64,000 nt of DNA, taken from positions 62,001 through 126,000 of the forward strand of contig NZ_BBVD01000002.1 in NCBI RefSeq assembly GCF_000964545.1, written 5' to 3'. The notes under the pieces were generated by a model. It did no database searches and was not told where the DNA came from. It worked only from the letters and a program-made list of their open reading frames with translations. The position numbers and the translations under genes are program-made. How positions within the stretch are numbered: the first letter of the stretch is position 1; each line of letters starts with the position of its first letter. This stretch comes from Comamonas thiooxydans (GTDB lineage Bacteria; Pseudomonadota; Gammaproteobacteria; Burkholderiales; Burkholderiaceae_C). Positions 8,412 through 16,531 of this stretch are shown one piece after another.

Positions 8412-9737
8412 ATGACTCGCCCCAATATCATCTTTATCGTCGCCGACGATCTCGGTTATGCCGATCTTGGCTGCTACGGCGGCCGCGATGCCGACTTCGG
8501 CCCGGTATCCCCGGTGCTCGACCGCCTGGCGGCCAACGGCCTCAGGCTCACCCAGGGCTATGCCAATTCACCCGTGTGCTCGCCCACGCGTTTTGCCCTG
8601 GCCACGGCCCGCTATCAATACCGCTTGCGCGGCGCGGCCGAGGAGCCCATCAACAGCAAGACGCGCGGCACGCCGCTGGGCGCCAAGCTAGGCCTGCCGC
8701 CCGAAATCCCCACCGTTGCCTCGCTGCTCAAGGGCGCGGGCTATCGCACGGCACTGATAGGCAAATGGCATCTGGGCTACCCTCCCCACTTCGGCCCGCT
8801 GCGCTCGGGCTACGAGGAATACTTCGGTCCCATGTCGGGCGGCGTGGATTACTTCACCCATCTGAGCAGCTCGGGCCAGCACGATCTGTGGGTGGGCGAA
8901 GAGGAGCATCACGACGAAGGCTATCTGACCGACCTGCTGTCCCAGCGCAGCGTGGACTTCGTCAACCGCATGAGCGAGGGCAGCGCCCCCTTCTTCCTGA
9001 GCCTTCACTACACGGCCCCGCACTGGCCCTGGGAAACCCGTGATGACCGTGAGACTGCCGAGCAGCTGGGGGCGGGCATCACGCATCTGGCGGGCGGCAA
9101 TATTCACCAGTACCGCCGCATGATCCATCACATGGATGAGGGCATAGGCTGGATCGTCGAAGCACTGCGCAAGAACGGCCAACTGGACAACACGCTGATC
9201 GTCTTCACCAGCGATAACGGCGGCGAGCGCTTCTCGGACAGCTGGCCTCTCGTGGGCGGCAAGATGGACCTGACCGAAGGCGGCATCCGCGTGCCCTGGA
9301 TCGCCCACTGGCCTGCCGTGATCGCGGCCCGTCGCAGCAGCGCCCAACAATGCATGAGCATGGATTGGTCGGCCACGGTGCTGGATGCAGCTGGTGTGAG
9401 CGCCGATCCGGACTACCCGCTGGACGGCGTCTCCATCCTGCCCGTGCTGCGCACCGACGGTGCGGAGTTTGCCCGGCCTCTGTACTGGCGCATGCTCTAC
9501 CGCAACCAGCGTGCGCTGCGCGAAGGCGAATGGAAATACCTGCGCGTGGAAGACAACGAATACCTGTTCAATCTGGCGCAGGACGAACGCGAGCGTGCCA
9601 ATCTGGCCGGCCAGCACCCCGAGCGCCTGCAGGCCATGCGACAGCGCTGGGACGACTGGAATACCAGCATGCCCGCCATTGCCGATGATGCGAGTTACAG
9701 CCTGGTCTACACCCTGAAAAATATGCCGGCGAGGTGA
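8412..9737 (+). CDS. Sulfatase (formylglycine-dependent alkaline-phosphatase superfamily)
   Basis: A 441-residue sulfatase. The start NIIFIVADDLGYADLGCYGG supplies the metal-binding Asp pair, and the motif C56-S-P-T-R matches the C-x-P-x-R site whose Cys is converted to formylglycine, the catalytic residue for sulfate ester hydrolysis. GKWHLGY, the VFTSDNGGE segment (metal-binding Asp/Asn) and GGIRVPWIAHWPA are also in the expected order. No signal peptide is seen, so the enzyme is probably cytoplasmic. It follows the Bug receptor gene by 47 bases and is likely in the same MarR-controlled unit, suggesting uptake and cleavage of a sulfated organic compound. No formylglycine-generating enzyme gene lies in the window. 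The substrate is unknown. Confidence 0.88.
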   Translation: MTRPNIIFIVADDLGYADLGCYGGRDADFGPVSPVLDRLAANGLRLTQGYANSPVCSPTRFALATARYQYRLRGAAEEPINSKTRGTPLGAKLGLPPEIPTVASLLKGAGYRTALIGKWHLGYPPHFGPLRSGYEEYFGPMSGGVDYFTHLSSSGQHDLWVGEEEHHDEGYLTDLLSQRSVDFVNRMSEGSAPFFLSLHYTAPHWPWETRDDRETAEQLGAGITHLAGGNIHQYRRMIHHMDEGIGWIVEALRKNGQLDNTLIVFTSDNGGERFSDSWPLVGGKMDLTEGGIRVPWIAHWPAVIAARRSSAQQCMSMDWSATVLDAAGVSADPDYPLDGVSILPVLRTDGAEFARPLYWRMLYRNQRALREGEWKYLRVEDNEYLFNLAQDERERANLAGQHPERLQAMRQRWDDWNTSMPAIADDASYSLVYTLKNMPAR

Positions 9738-9789
9738 CAAAGCACCCCGCACCATGCCCGGGCGGCGGCCATGCCCGACAATAGCGCCC

Positions 9790-10761
9790 ATGTCTTTGAC
9801 CGCGCCTTTGCTGCCTGCCGCCCAAGCCCTGGGCACAGGCGCCTCTGAAATCATTGTTGCCTATGCCAGCGGCCCTGCCGACATTCCCCAGGCATGGGAC
9901 GGTTTGCAACTCCCTCACCTGCAGGCCTTGCTGGCAACGCTGGCCCCGACCACGCTGGTGCAGGGCGACGAGATGGATTTCTCCCCCCCGCATGAACGCG
10001 CCCTGGCCCGCAGCATGCAGCTGCCCGATACACCCGGGCTGATTCCCTGGGCTGCGCTGGCGGCCGGAGACAGCAGCCAGGCCTGTGCCTTCATCACGCC
10101 CTGCCACTGGCATATCACGCCGGACCAGGTCCACCAGACCGACCCGGCCAGCGCGCCACTGGACGAAGACGAATCCCGCCAGTTGCTGGCGCTGATCGCA
10201 CCCTGGTTCAGCGACGACGGCATCACGCTGGAATACCTGCGTGCCGACCTCTGGCTGGCACGTGGAGCGGCCTTCAAGGACCTGGCTACCGCCTCGATGG
10301 ACCGGGCACTGGGCCGCGACGTGCGCCCCTGGATGCCCGAGCCTATCCAGGGTGCCATCATCCAGCGTCTGCAGACCGAGCTGCAGATGCTGCTCTACAC
10401 CCATGTCTTCAACGACCAGCGTGCCGCACGCGGTCTACCGCCCATCAACTCCTTCTGGGTACATGGCACGGGAAGCCTGAGCAGCCTGCCCGCAGCGAAC
10501 CCTGCCGCAGTCTGTGTCGATGATCTGCGCCACACCGCGCTGCAGGGCGATGTGCAAGGCTGGCAAAAAGCCTGGCAGGCGCTGGACAACGGCCTGATCG
10601 CCGAGCTGCAGCAGCGGGCCGCCCGGGGCGAGCCCGTCAAGCTCACGCTCTGCGGCGAGCGCAATGCCGTGCAATGGCAAAGCCAGCCACGTGGCCTGAT
10701 GGACAAGATCAAGAGTGTTTTTGGCACGAAACGCTTACCTGACCTGCGAGAGATGCTATGA
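9790..10761 (+). CDS. RpfE-like / phosphoglycerate mutase-related protein
   Basis: A 323-residue cytoplasmic protein. The N-terminal half has the layout of the regulatory RpfE-type proteins distantly related to cofactor-independent phosphoglycerate mutase (segments such as ACAFITPCHWHITPDQVH, and INSFWVHGTGSL near residue 220), a family often encoded beside recJ in beta- and gammaproteobacteria, including the Xanthomonas rpf region. The catalytic Ser of a true mutase is not apparent, so an enzyme activity should not be assumed. The ATG at 9790 is preferred over an in-frame ATG at 9754 because homologues start near it. The stop overlaps the recJ start, indicating translational coupling. Confidence 0.6.
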   Translation: MSLTAPLLPAAQALGTGASEIIVAYASGPADIPQAWDGLQLPHLQALLATLAPTTLVQGDEMDFSPPHERALARSMQLPDTPGLIPWAALAAGDSSQACAFITPCHWHITPDQVHQTDPASAPLDEDESRQLLALIAPWFSDDGITLEYLRADLWLARGAAFKDLATASMDRALGRDVRPWMPEPIQGAIIQRLQTELQMLLYTHVFNDQRAARGLPPINSFWVHGTGSLSSLPAANPAAVCVDDLRHTALQGDVQGWQKAWQALDNGLIAELQQRAARGEPVKLTLCGERNAVQWQSQPRGLMDKIKSVFGTKRLPDLREML

Positions 10762-12497
10762 AAATAATCCCCAGGTCCATTCCCGACAGCAGTGTCTCTG
10801 CACTGCTGCAGGCCAAGATTCATCCCTTGCTGGCCCAGCTCTATGCAGCGCGAGGCGTCTGCTCAGCCGACGAATTGGACGATGCCCCGGCCCGCCTGCT
10901 GCCGCCCTCGGGCCTGCGCGGCATCGATACTGCCGTACAGCTCCTGGCCGATGCCATCACCGCGCAAAAGCGCCTGTGCATCGTCGCCGACTATGACTGC
11001 GATGGCGCCACGGCCTGCGCCGTGGGCCTGCGCGGCCTGCGCATGCTGGGCGCGGCCCATGCCGACTATCTGGTGCCCGACCGCGTGGTCGACGGCTATG
11101 GCCTGACGGCCCCCATCTCGCGCCGAGTCAAGGAGACCGGTGCCGACATGCTGATCACCGTGGACAACGGCATTGCCAGCGTCGAAGGCGTGGCCGTGGC
11201 CAAGGAGCTGGGCATGTCGGTCGTGGTGACCGACCACCATCTGCCCGGCGACCACCTGCCGCTGGCCGATGCCATCGTCAACCCCAACCAGCCCGGCTGC
11301 GAGTTCGCGAGCAAATCCATGGCCGGCGTGGGAGTCATGTTCTATGTGCTGCTGGCCCTGCGCACCGAGCTGCGCAATCGCGGCCGCTTTGACCGCCACA
11401 ACCAGCCCCGTCTCGAGCAATTGCTGCCTCTGGTAGCACTGGGCACAGTGGCCGACGTGGTCAAGCTCGATGCCAACAACCGCCGCCTGGTGGCACTGGG
11501 TCTCAAGCAGATTCGCAAAGGCGTCATGCAGCCCGGCATACGCGCGCTGTTCGAGGCATCGGGCCGCCGCTTCGACATGGCCACCACCATCGACTTCGGC
11601 TTTGCCCTGGGCCCGCGCATCAATGCCGCCGGTCGTCTGGCAGACATGACCATAGGCATCGAGTGCCTGACCACGGAAGATGTCAGCCGCGCCGACAATC
11701 TGGCACGCATGCTGGACAGCATCAACCGCGAGCGCCGCGAGATCGAAGTCAGCATGCGCGAGCATGCCCTGCTCATGGCCGAAGGCCTTTGCGAGGACGG
11801 CATGACGCCGCCGCCTGCCATCAGCGTGTTCGACCCCGACTTTCACGAGGGCGTGGTCGGTGTGGTGGCCTCGCGCATCAAGGACAAGCTGCACCGGCCC
11901 ACGTTTGTGTTTGCAGCCAGCGGCGCCCCGGGCAAGGAGCATGAGCTCAAGGGCTCGGGCCGCTCCATTCCAGGCTTTCACCTGCGCGATGCGCTGGATC
12001 TGGTCAGCAAGCGCCACCCCGGTCTGATACTGCGTTTTGGCGGCCACGCCATGGCAGCAGGCTGCACCATCGCGGAAGCGCACTTTGACGAGTTCGAAAA
12101 GGCTTTTGCCCAGGTCGCCAGGGAATGGCTGGATGCCGCAACGCTGACGCGCAGGCTGGAGACCGATGGCCCGCTGTCGCCCCAATGGCTGGACACCGGC
12201 CTGATCGAACAAATGCAGCTGGCCGTCTGGGGCCAGGGCTTTGCCGCGCCGACTTTCAGCGAAGAGCTGGAAATCACCTCGCAGCGCCTGGTCGGCGAAA
12301 AGCACCTGAAGCTGGAGCTGCTGCACCATGGCTCCAAGATCGACGGCATCTGGTTCAACCACACCGACCCACTGCCCGCGCGCACCACCCTGGCCTATCG
12401 CCTGGACATCAACGAATGGCGCGGCGAACGCAAGGTGCAGTTTCTCGTGGAAGCCGCGCAGGACTTCGAGGGTGGTGCCGGCAACATGGGCTTCTGA
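10758..12497 (+). CDS. recJ: Single-stranded-DNA-specific 5'-3' exonuclease RecJ
   Basis: A 579-residue DHH-family exonuclease. Motif I is VADYDCDGATA (near residue 77), motif III is the DHH triad in VVTDHHLPGDH, and the DHHA1 domain follows, with GGHAMAAGCTI near residue 425. The C-terminal OB-like domain extends to the end. RecJ degrades single-stranded DNA 5' to 3' and works in the RecF recombination pathway, mismatch repair and base excision repair. The start ATG overlaps the stop of the RpfE-like gene (ATGA), so translation is coupled. Length is normal for the family. Confidence 0.96.
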   Translation: MKIIPRSIPDSSVSALLQAKIHPLLAQLYAARGVCSADELDDAPARLLPPSGLRGIDTAVQLLADAITAQKRLCIVADYDCDGATACAVGLRGLRMLGAAHADYLVPDRVVDGYGLTAPISRRVKETGADMLITVDNGIASVEGVAVAKELGMSVVVTDHHLPGDHLPLADAIVNPNQPGCEFASKSMAGVGVMFYVLLALRTELRNRGRFDRHNQPRLEQLLPLVALGTVADVVKLDANNRRLVALGLKQIRKGVMQPGIRALFEASGRRFDMATTIDFGFALGPRINAAGRLADMTIGIECLTTEDVSRADNLARMLDSINRERREIEVSMREHALLMAEGLCEDGMTPPPAISVFDPDFHEGVVGVVASRIKDKLHRPTFVFAASGAPGKEHELKGSGRSIPGFHLRDALDLVSKRHPGLILRFGGHAMAAGCTIAEAHFDEFEKAFAQVAREWLDAATLTRRLETDGPLSPQWLDTGLIEQMQLAVWGQGFAAPTFSEELEITSQRLVGEKHLKLELLHHGSKIDGIWFNHTDPLPARTTLAYRLDINEWRGERKVQFLVEAAQDFEGGAGNMGF

Positions 12498-12517
12498 TCC
12501 TCGCCCCAGCCTGGACC

Positions 12518-12540
12518 GCCGCCACAGCGAACGTGGCGGC
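12518..12540. terminator. Hairpin between recJ and chemoreceptor 1
   Basis: GCCGCCAC-N7-GTGGCGGC is a perfect 8-bp stem in the gap between the convergent recJ and chemoreceptor genes. There is no clear T run, so termination strength is uncertain. Confidence 0.5.
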
Positions 12541-12566
12541 TGCCCATTTCACGCTGTGCCCGACAC

Positions 12567-14285
12567 TTAGAACTGCTCCCAGCTATCGTCCTCCGCAGTG
12601 CTTGCAAGGGACTGCTCCTTGGACCTGGACGCTACCGGCCTGGGAGCTGCAACGGCAGGATGAGCGGCCGGGTTGAGCGCCTTGATCGTCGCTAGCGGCT
12701 TTGGGAGCACTGCGGACACGGTCGTGAAAGCCTCTGCATTGCGTTCCAGCTTGAAGACAGAGACCACTTCGGCCAGGCGACGCGCCTGCTCCTGCATGGA
12801 CAGCGCTGCCGAACTGGACTCCTCCACCAGCGCTGCGTTCTGCTGCGTCATCTGGTCCAGATTGCTCACCGCCTGATTGACCTGATTGATGCCGTCGCGC
12901 TGTTCGGTGGACGAGGCCGTGATCTCGCCGATCAGATCGCTGACGCGGCGCACGCTGGCCACGATCTCGCTCATGCTCTGGCCCGCCAGTTCCACCTGCT
13001 GCGAGCCCGACTGCACATTGTCCACGCTGGTGGTGATGAGCTGCTTGATCTCCTTGGCCGCCTCGGCACTGCGCTGCGCCAGACTGCGCACCTCGCCCGC
13101 CACCACGGCAAAACCACGGCCCTGCTCACCGGCGCGTGCCGCCTCGACGGCTGCATTCAGGGCCAGGATATTGGTCTGAAAGGCAATGGAGTCGATCACG
13201 CCGATGATGTCGGCAATCTTGCGGCTGCTATCGGTGATCTGGCCCATGCTCTGCACCACTTGCTGCACCACGCGACCGCCTTGCTCGGCCGCCTGGGCGG
13301 CTGTCGATGCCAGCTGATTGGCCTGACGCGCAGTGTCGGCAGACTGAGTAACGGTGGCCGTCAGCTCTTCCATGCTGGCTGCGGTTTCCTCGAGATTGGC
13401 CGCAGTCTGCTCGGTGCGGGCCGACAGGTCCTGGTTGCCCGTGGCAATCTGGCCCGAGGCCGAAGAGACGGATTCCACGCCCGAGCGCACCTGGCCGACG
13501 ACGGAGCGCAGGCGCTCGGCCATGGCGTTCAGGGACTGGTGCAGATGCCCCAGTTCGTCTTCGCTGCCATGCCCGCTTCTGAAACTCAGATCGCCCTCGG
13601 CGATCGCATCTGCCAGCTCCACGGCCTTGACAAGAGGCCGGGTGATGGAGCGCATGATGAGCAGGCCAGTCACCAATCCCAAAAACATGATGACGCCACA
13701 AGCGACGGCTATCACCACATAGGCTTTGGAGCGGCTGGACTCACCCTGCTCCAGCGCCTGGACCCGGTAGCGGTCCTGCAGTTGCACATAGGTATCCAGG
13801 GCCGCGTAGTACTTTTGCGCCATGGGGTTGAGCCGCTCTTCGATCAGCTTTTGCGAACGCTCGAAATCCTTGGATTGACGAGCCTGATCCACCTCCTTGT
13901 TCACCGCAAACAAGGCATCTCTATGCGTGTTCACATCGGCCATCAGGCTCCTGGCCTCTTGGGTATGAACCTGTGCCAGCACCTTGTCACGCAACTCGTT
14001 GATGCTGGCGATCAGGCCGGCCATGGCCTTGTACTGGTGCTCGACCAGATTCTCTTCCGTGGACATGGCAGCCGCCGTGAAGCGATCCATGCTCATCTGG
14101 GTCAGGATGCGCCACTCCTTGGCCTGCGCAGCAGCAGTCTGCGCCTCCACCACCGCCGTAAGAACGCCCTCGTTGACACGTTTGGAATAAGCCAGGCTGC
14201 CTGCCACCAGCAACAACATCCCCGCCAAAAGACCGATCACCAATGCCCACAGCTTCCGAGCCACGGTGAATTGAAACAACTTCAT
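12567..14285 (-). CDS. Methyl-accepting chemotaxis protein with CheR-docking tail (receptor 1)
   Basis: A 572-residue membrane chemoreceptor. A first membrane helix at about 11-31, a four-helix-bundle periplasmic domain (about 32-190), a second helix near 192-213, a HAMP domain and the MCP signalling domain with the conserved tip (IAFQTNILALNAAVEAARAG) follow in order. The last residues, DDSWEQF, resemble the NWETF tail that tethers CheR and CheB to high-abundance receptors. The ATG at 14285 (MKLFQF) is chosen because the paralogue at 16342 starts the same way; an upstream ATG at 14327 adds an unlikely 14 residues. DNA from about 12757 to 13536 is almost identical to the same part of the next receptor. 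Confidence 0.94.
   Translation of the reverse strand: MKLFQFTVARKLWALVIGLLAGMLLLVAGSLAYSKRVNEGVLTAVVEAQTAAAQAKEWRILTQMSMDRFTAAAMSTEENLVEHQYKAMAGLIASINELRDKVLAQVHTQEARSLMADVNTHRDALFAVNKEVDQARQSKDFERSQKLIEERLNPMAQKYYAALDTYVQLQDRYRVQALEQGESSRSKAYVVIAVACGVIMFLGLVTGLLIMRSITRPLVKAVELADAIAEGDLSFRSGHGSEDELGHLHQSLNAMAERLRSVVGQVRSGVESVSSASGQIATGNQDLSARTEQTAANLEETAASMEELTATVTQSADTARQANQLASTAAQAAEQGGRVVQQVVQSMGQITDSSRKIADIIGVIDSIAFQTNILALNAAVEAARAGEQGRGFAVVAGEVRSLAQRSAEAAKEIKQLITTSVDNVQSGSQQVELAGQSMSEIVASVRRVSDLIGEITASSTEQRDGINQVNQAVSNLDQMTQQNAALVEESSSAALSMQEQARRLAEVVSVFKLERNAEAFTTVSAVLPKPLATIKALNPAAHPAVAAPRPVASRSKEQSLASTAEDDSWEQF
12757..13536 (-). repeat. Nearly identical chemoreceptor signalling-domain segment, copy 1
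   Basis: This stretch, encoding the end of HAMP and the whole signalling domain of receptor 1, matches 14814-15593 at a constant offset of 2057 bases with only scattered, mostly silent differences seen by eye. The flanking periplasmic-domain and C-terminal sequences differ strongly. The sharp edges point to recent gene conversion or a duplication kept uniform by recombination. Confidence 0.85.
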
Positions 14286-14596
14286 GAACCAACCAATCCA
14301 GACAAAAGAACCCACACACACAGGCACGTCCGCATCGTGAACTACGGGCTGGCTTGTGCATGACTCTGGCGGTCAATTCCTGGCCCCTGACGTCCTCCCT
14401 CCACCTCTTCGGGATGCTCTCCCGAGGTTGCATCAATATATTAATAATTGTTACAACTGCTTTGCGCATTGCGCACAACTGATGTTCTCAGTACTTTCCC
14501 GCTTTTCGACACGGCTGGAGTTGGCAAGTCAGAATGAAAAAGCCCGCCGCCTCCTGTCAGAAGCGGCGGGCCTGCAAGCGGGTGTCAGCCTGCGGT
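14286..14596. other. Intergenic region between chemoreceptors 1 and 2
   Basis: A 311-base non-coding stretch. It holds the terminator of receptor 2 (14537-14571) and an A+T-rich patch near 14430-14460 that may contain the promoter of receptor 1. No sequence resembling the sigma-28 -10 element was found here, unlike upstream of receptor 2. Confidence 0.5.
14537..14571 (-). terminator. Rho-independent terminator of chemoreceptor 2
   Basis: On the minus strand GCCCGCCGC and GCGGCGGGC form a perfect 9-bp G+C-rich stem with a 12-base loop, followed by a run of five T. It lies 26 bases after the receptor 2 stop. Confidence 0.88.
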
Positions 14597-16342
14597 TTAG
14601 AAAGTTTCCCAGTCCCCATCGTCGGAGTCCGCAGCAGGCTTGGCCTTGCTGGCACTCAGTGCCGTGGGAGCCGGGCCAGCAGGCGCTTTCTTGATCGCGG
14701 GTCTGGCTGCAGCAGCAGTCTGCTTCACTGGCGCCATGGCCGGCATGGCGCGGCTGGCCGAGCGCTGAGGTGCGGCAACCTTGACATAGCCGGATTCATG
14801 GCCGAGCTTGAAGACTGAGACCACTTCCGCCAGGCGGCGCGCCTGCTCCTGCATGGACAGCGCTGCCGAACTGGACTCCTCCACCAGCGCCGCGTTCTGC
14901 TGCGTCATCTGGTCCAGATTGCTCACCGCCTGATTGACCTGATTGATGCCGTCGCGCTGCTCGGTGGACGAGGCCGTGATCTCGCCGATCAGATCGCTGA
15001 CACGGCGCACGCTGGCCACGATCTCGCTCATGCTCTGGCCCGCCAGCTCCACCTGCTGCGAGCCCGACTGCACATTGTCCACGCTGGTGGTGATGAGCTG
15101 CTTGATCTCCTTGGCCGCCTCGGCACTGCGCTGCGCCAGACTGCGCACCTCGCCCGCCACCACGGCAAAACCACGGCCCTGCTCACCGGCGCGTGCCGCC
15201 TCGACGGCTGCATTCAGGGCCAGGATATTGGTCTGAAAGGCAATGGAGTCGATCACGCCGATGATGTCGGCAATCTTGCGGCTGCTGTCGGTGATCTGGC
15301 CCATGCTCTGCACCACCTGCTGCACCACGCGACCGCCTTGCTCGGCCGCCTGGGCGGCTGTCGATGCCAACTGATTGGCCTGACGTGCAGTATCGGCAGA
15401 CTGGGTGACGGTGGCCGTCAGCTCTTCCATGCTGGCTGCGGTTTCCTCGAGGTTGGCCGCCGTCTGCTCGGTGCGGGCCGACAGATCCTGGTTGCCCGTG
15501 GCAATCTGGCCCGAGGCCGAAGAGACGGATTCCACGCCCGAGCGCACCTGGCCGACGACGGAGCGCAGGCGCTCGGCCATGGCGTTCAGGGACTTGAGCA
15601 GACGGCCCAGTTCGTCATGACGGTCATTGCGCACCGTTGCCGTCAAATCGCCGGCAGAGATGGAGTCGGCCAGAGTTACCGCCTCATTCAACGGAGCGAT
15701 GATCGAGCGCAGGATCAGAGCCGCCATCGCCAGCCCCAGCAGAACGATCAGGCCGCAGACCAGACCGATAGCCACATAGGCCTGAGATTGGCTTGCTTCG
15801 CCATCGGCAACCGCACGTTGGCTGCGTTGCTCCTGCAACTGCACAAACTTGCGCTGCGCATCCACGTAGACCTTGGCGTTGGGACGCAGCTGTTTTTCAA
15901 CCAGATCGAAGGCCGCCGCAAAATCATTGTCCTTGCGCGCGGCCTGCACGGCTGCATTGCTCTCCAGCGTCACGCGCCTGCGCTCGGCGACCTCGTCCAG
16001 CACCTTGCGCGATTCATCGTCAGTGACCAGTTCGTTGAGCTTTTTCTGCAGCTCGGTGATATGCGCAATCCCGTCACTCATCAGCTTGCGCTGCTGCTCC
16101 ACCAGGTTTTCCTCGGAGGAAATGGCCGCGACGATGGAGCGATCCACACTTTGCTCGGTCAGATGACGCCACTCACTGGCAATGTTGGCTGCCATTCGGG
16201 TACGCGTGGCCTCCTTGGAGATGCTCACGTACACGCGGTCCAGATAGATCAGGCTGCCTGCAGACACCAGCAGCAAGCCCGCCAGCAAGCCAATCACCAA
16301 AGCCCACAGCTTTTGTGACACAGAGAACTGATTCAATTTCAT
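14597..16342 (-). CDS. Methyl-accepting chemotaxis protein with CheR-docking tail (receptor 2)
   Basis: A 581-residue membrane chemoreceptor with the same plan as receptor 1: membrane helix at about 11-31, periplasmic four-helix bundle (about 32-190), second membrane helix near 192-215, HAMP and signalling domain. The C-terminus has an Ala/Lys/Pro-rich linker ending GDWETF, a close match to the NWETF pentapeptide that binds CheR and CheB. The ligand-binding domain differs from that of receptor 1, so the two probably sense different compounds through one shared signalling module. A good sigma-28 type promoter lies 75-110 bases upstream. The terminator at 14537-14571 ends the unit. Confidence 0.95.
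   Translation of the reverse strand: MKLNQFSVSQKLWALVIGLLAGLLLVSAGSLIYLDRVYVSISKEATRTRMAANIASEWRHLTEQSVDRSIVAAISSEENLVEQQRKLMSDGIAHITELQKKLNELVTDDESRKVLDEVAERRRVTLESNAAVQAARKDNDFAAAFDLVEKQLRPNAKVYVDAQRKFVQLQEQRSQRAVADGEASQSQAYVAIGLVCGLIVLLGLAMAALILRSIIAPLNEAVTLADSISAGDLTATVRNDRHDELGRLLKSLNAMAERLRSVVGQVRSGVESVSSASGQIATGNQDLSARTEQTAANLEETAASMEELTATVTQSADTARQANQLASTAAQAAEQGGRVVQQVVQSMGQITDSSRKIADIIGVIDSIAFQTNILALNAAVEAARAGEQGRGFAVVAGEVRSLAQRSAEAAKEIKQLITTSVDNVQSGSQQVELAGQSMSEIVASVRRVSDLIGEITASSTEQRDGINQVNQAVSNLDQMTQQNAALVEESSSAALSMQEQARRLAEVVSVFKLGHESGYVKVAAPQRSASRAMPAMAPVKQTAAAARPAIKKAPAGPAPTALSASKAKPAADSDDGDWETF
14814..15593 (-). repeat. Nearly identical chemoreceptor signalling-domain segment, copy 2
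   Basis: Direct-repeat partner of 12757-13536. Identity begins near the codons for VSVFKL at the C-terminal end of the signalling domain and stops abruptly in HAMP, where receptor 1 reads toward HQSLN and receptor 2 toward LKSLN. Confidence 0.85.
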
Positions 16343-16423
16343 TTTTTATCCATCTCAATAGATCAAGCAACACCGTGGCAGCCTTAACGAATTCAGAAAC
16401 TCACAAGCGCTGTAGCCAATCCT

Positions 16424-16450
16424 TAATCGGCATACTGGCGGGAGATTTGA
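16424..16450 (-). promoter_or_regulatory. Sigma-28 (FliA) type promoter of chemoreceptor 2
   Basis: Read on the minus strand: TCAA, 15 bases, then GCCGATTA. The known enterobacterial consensus is TAAA-N15-GCCGATAA, and TCAA is a common -35 form in pseudomonads. Spacing is exact. It lies about 82 bases upstream of the receptor 2 start codon. This places the receptor in the flagellar late-gene regulon. Confidence 0.75.
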
Positions 16451-16531
16451 GCTTTGTTACAAGCTACGACCGCAATAGCGCTCGTGTTATGACACAAATC
16501 ATGATTGCGTACAGCCGCCTACAATCAAGCC

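Noticed and set aside
14286..14536. Sigma-28 promoter for chemoreceptor 1
   Set aside because: No GCCGAT-like -10 element on the minus strand in this stretch; only A+T-rich sequence of uncertain meaning.
12567..16342. The repeated chemoreceptor DNA as a mobile element
   Set aside because: The repeat lies within coding sequence in register with the domain boundary, with no terminal inverted repeats or transposase; duplication plus conversion explains it.
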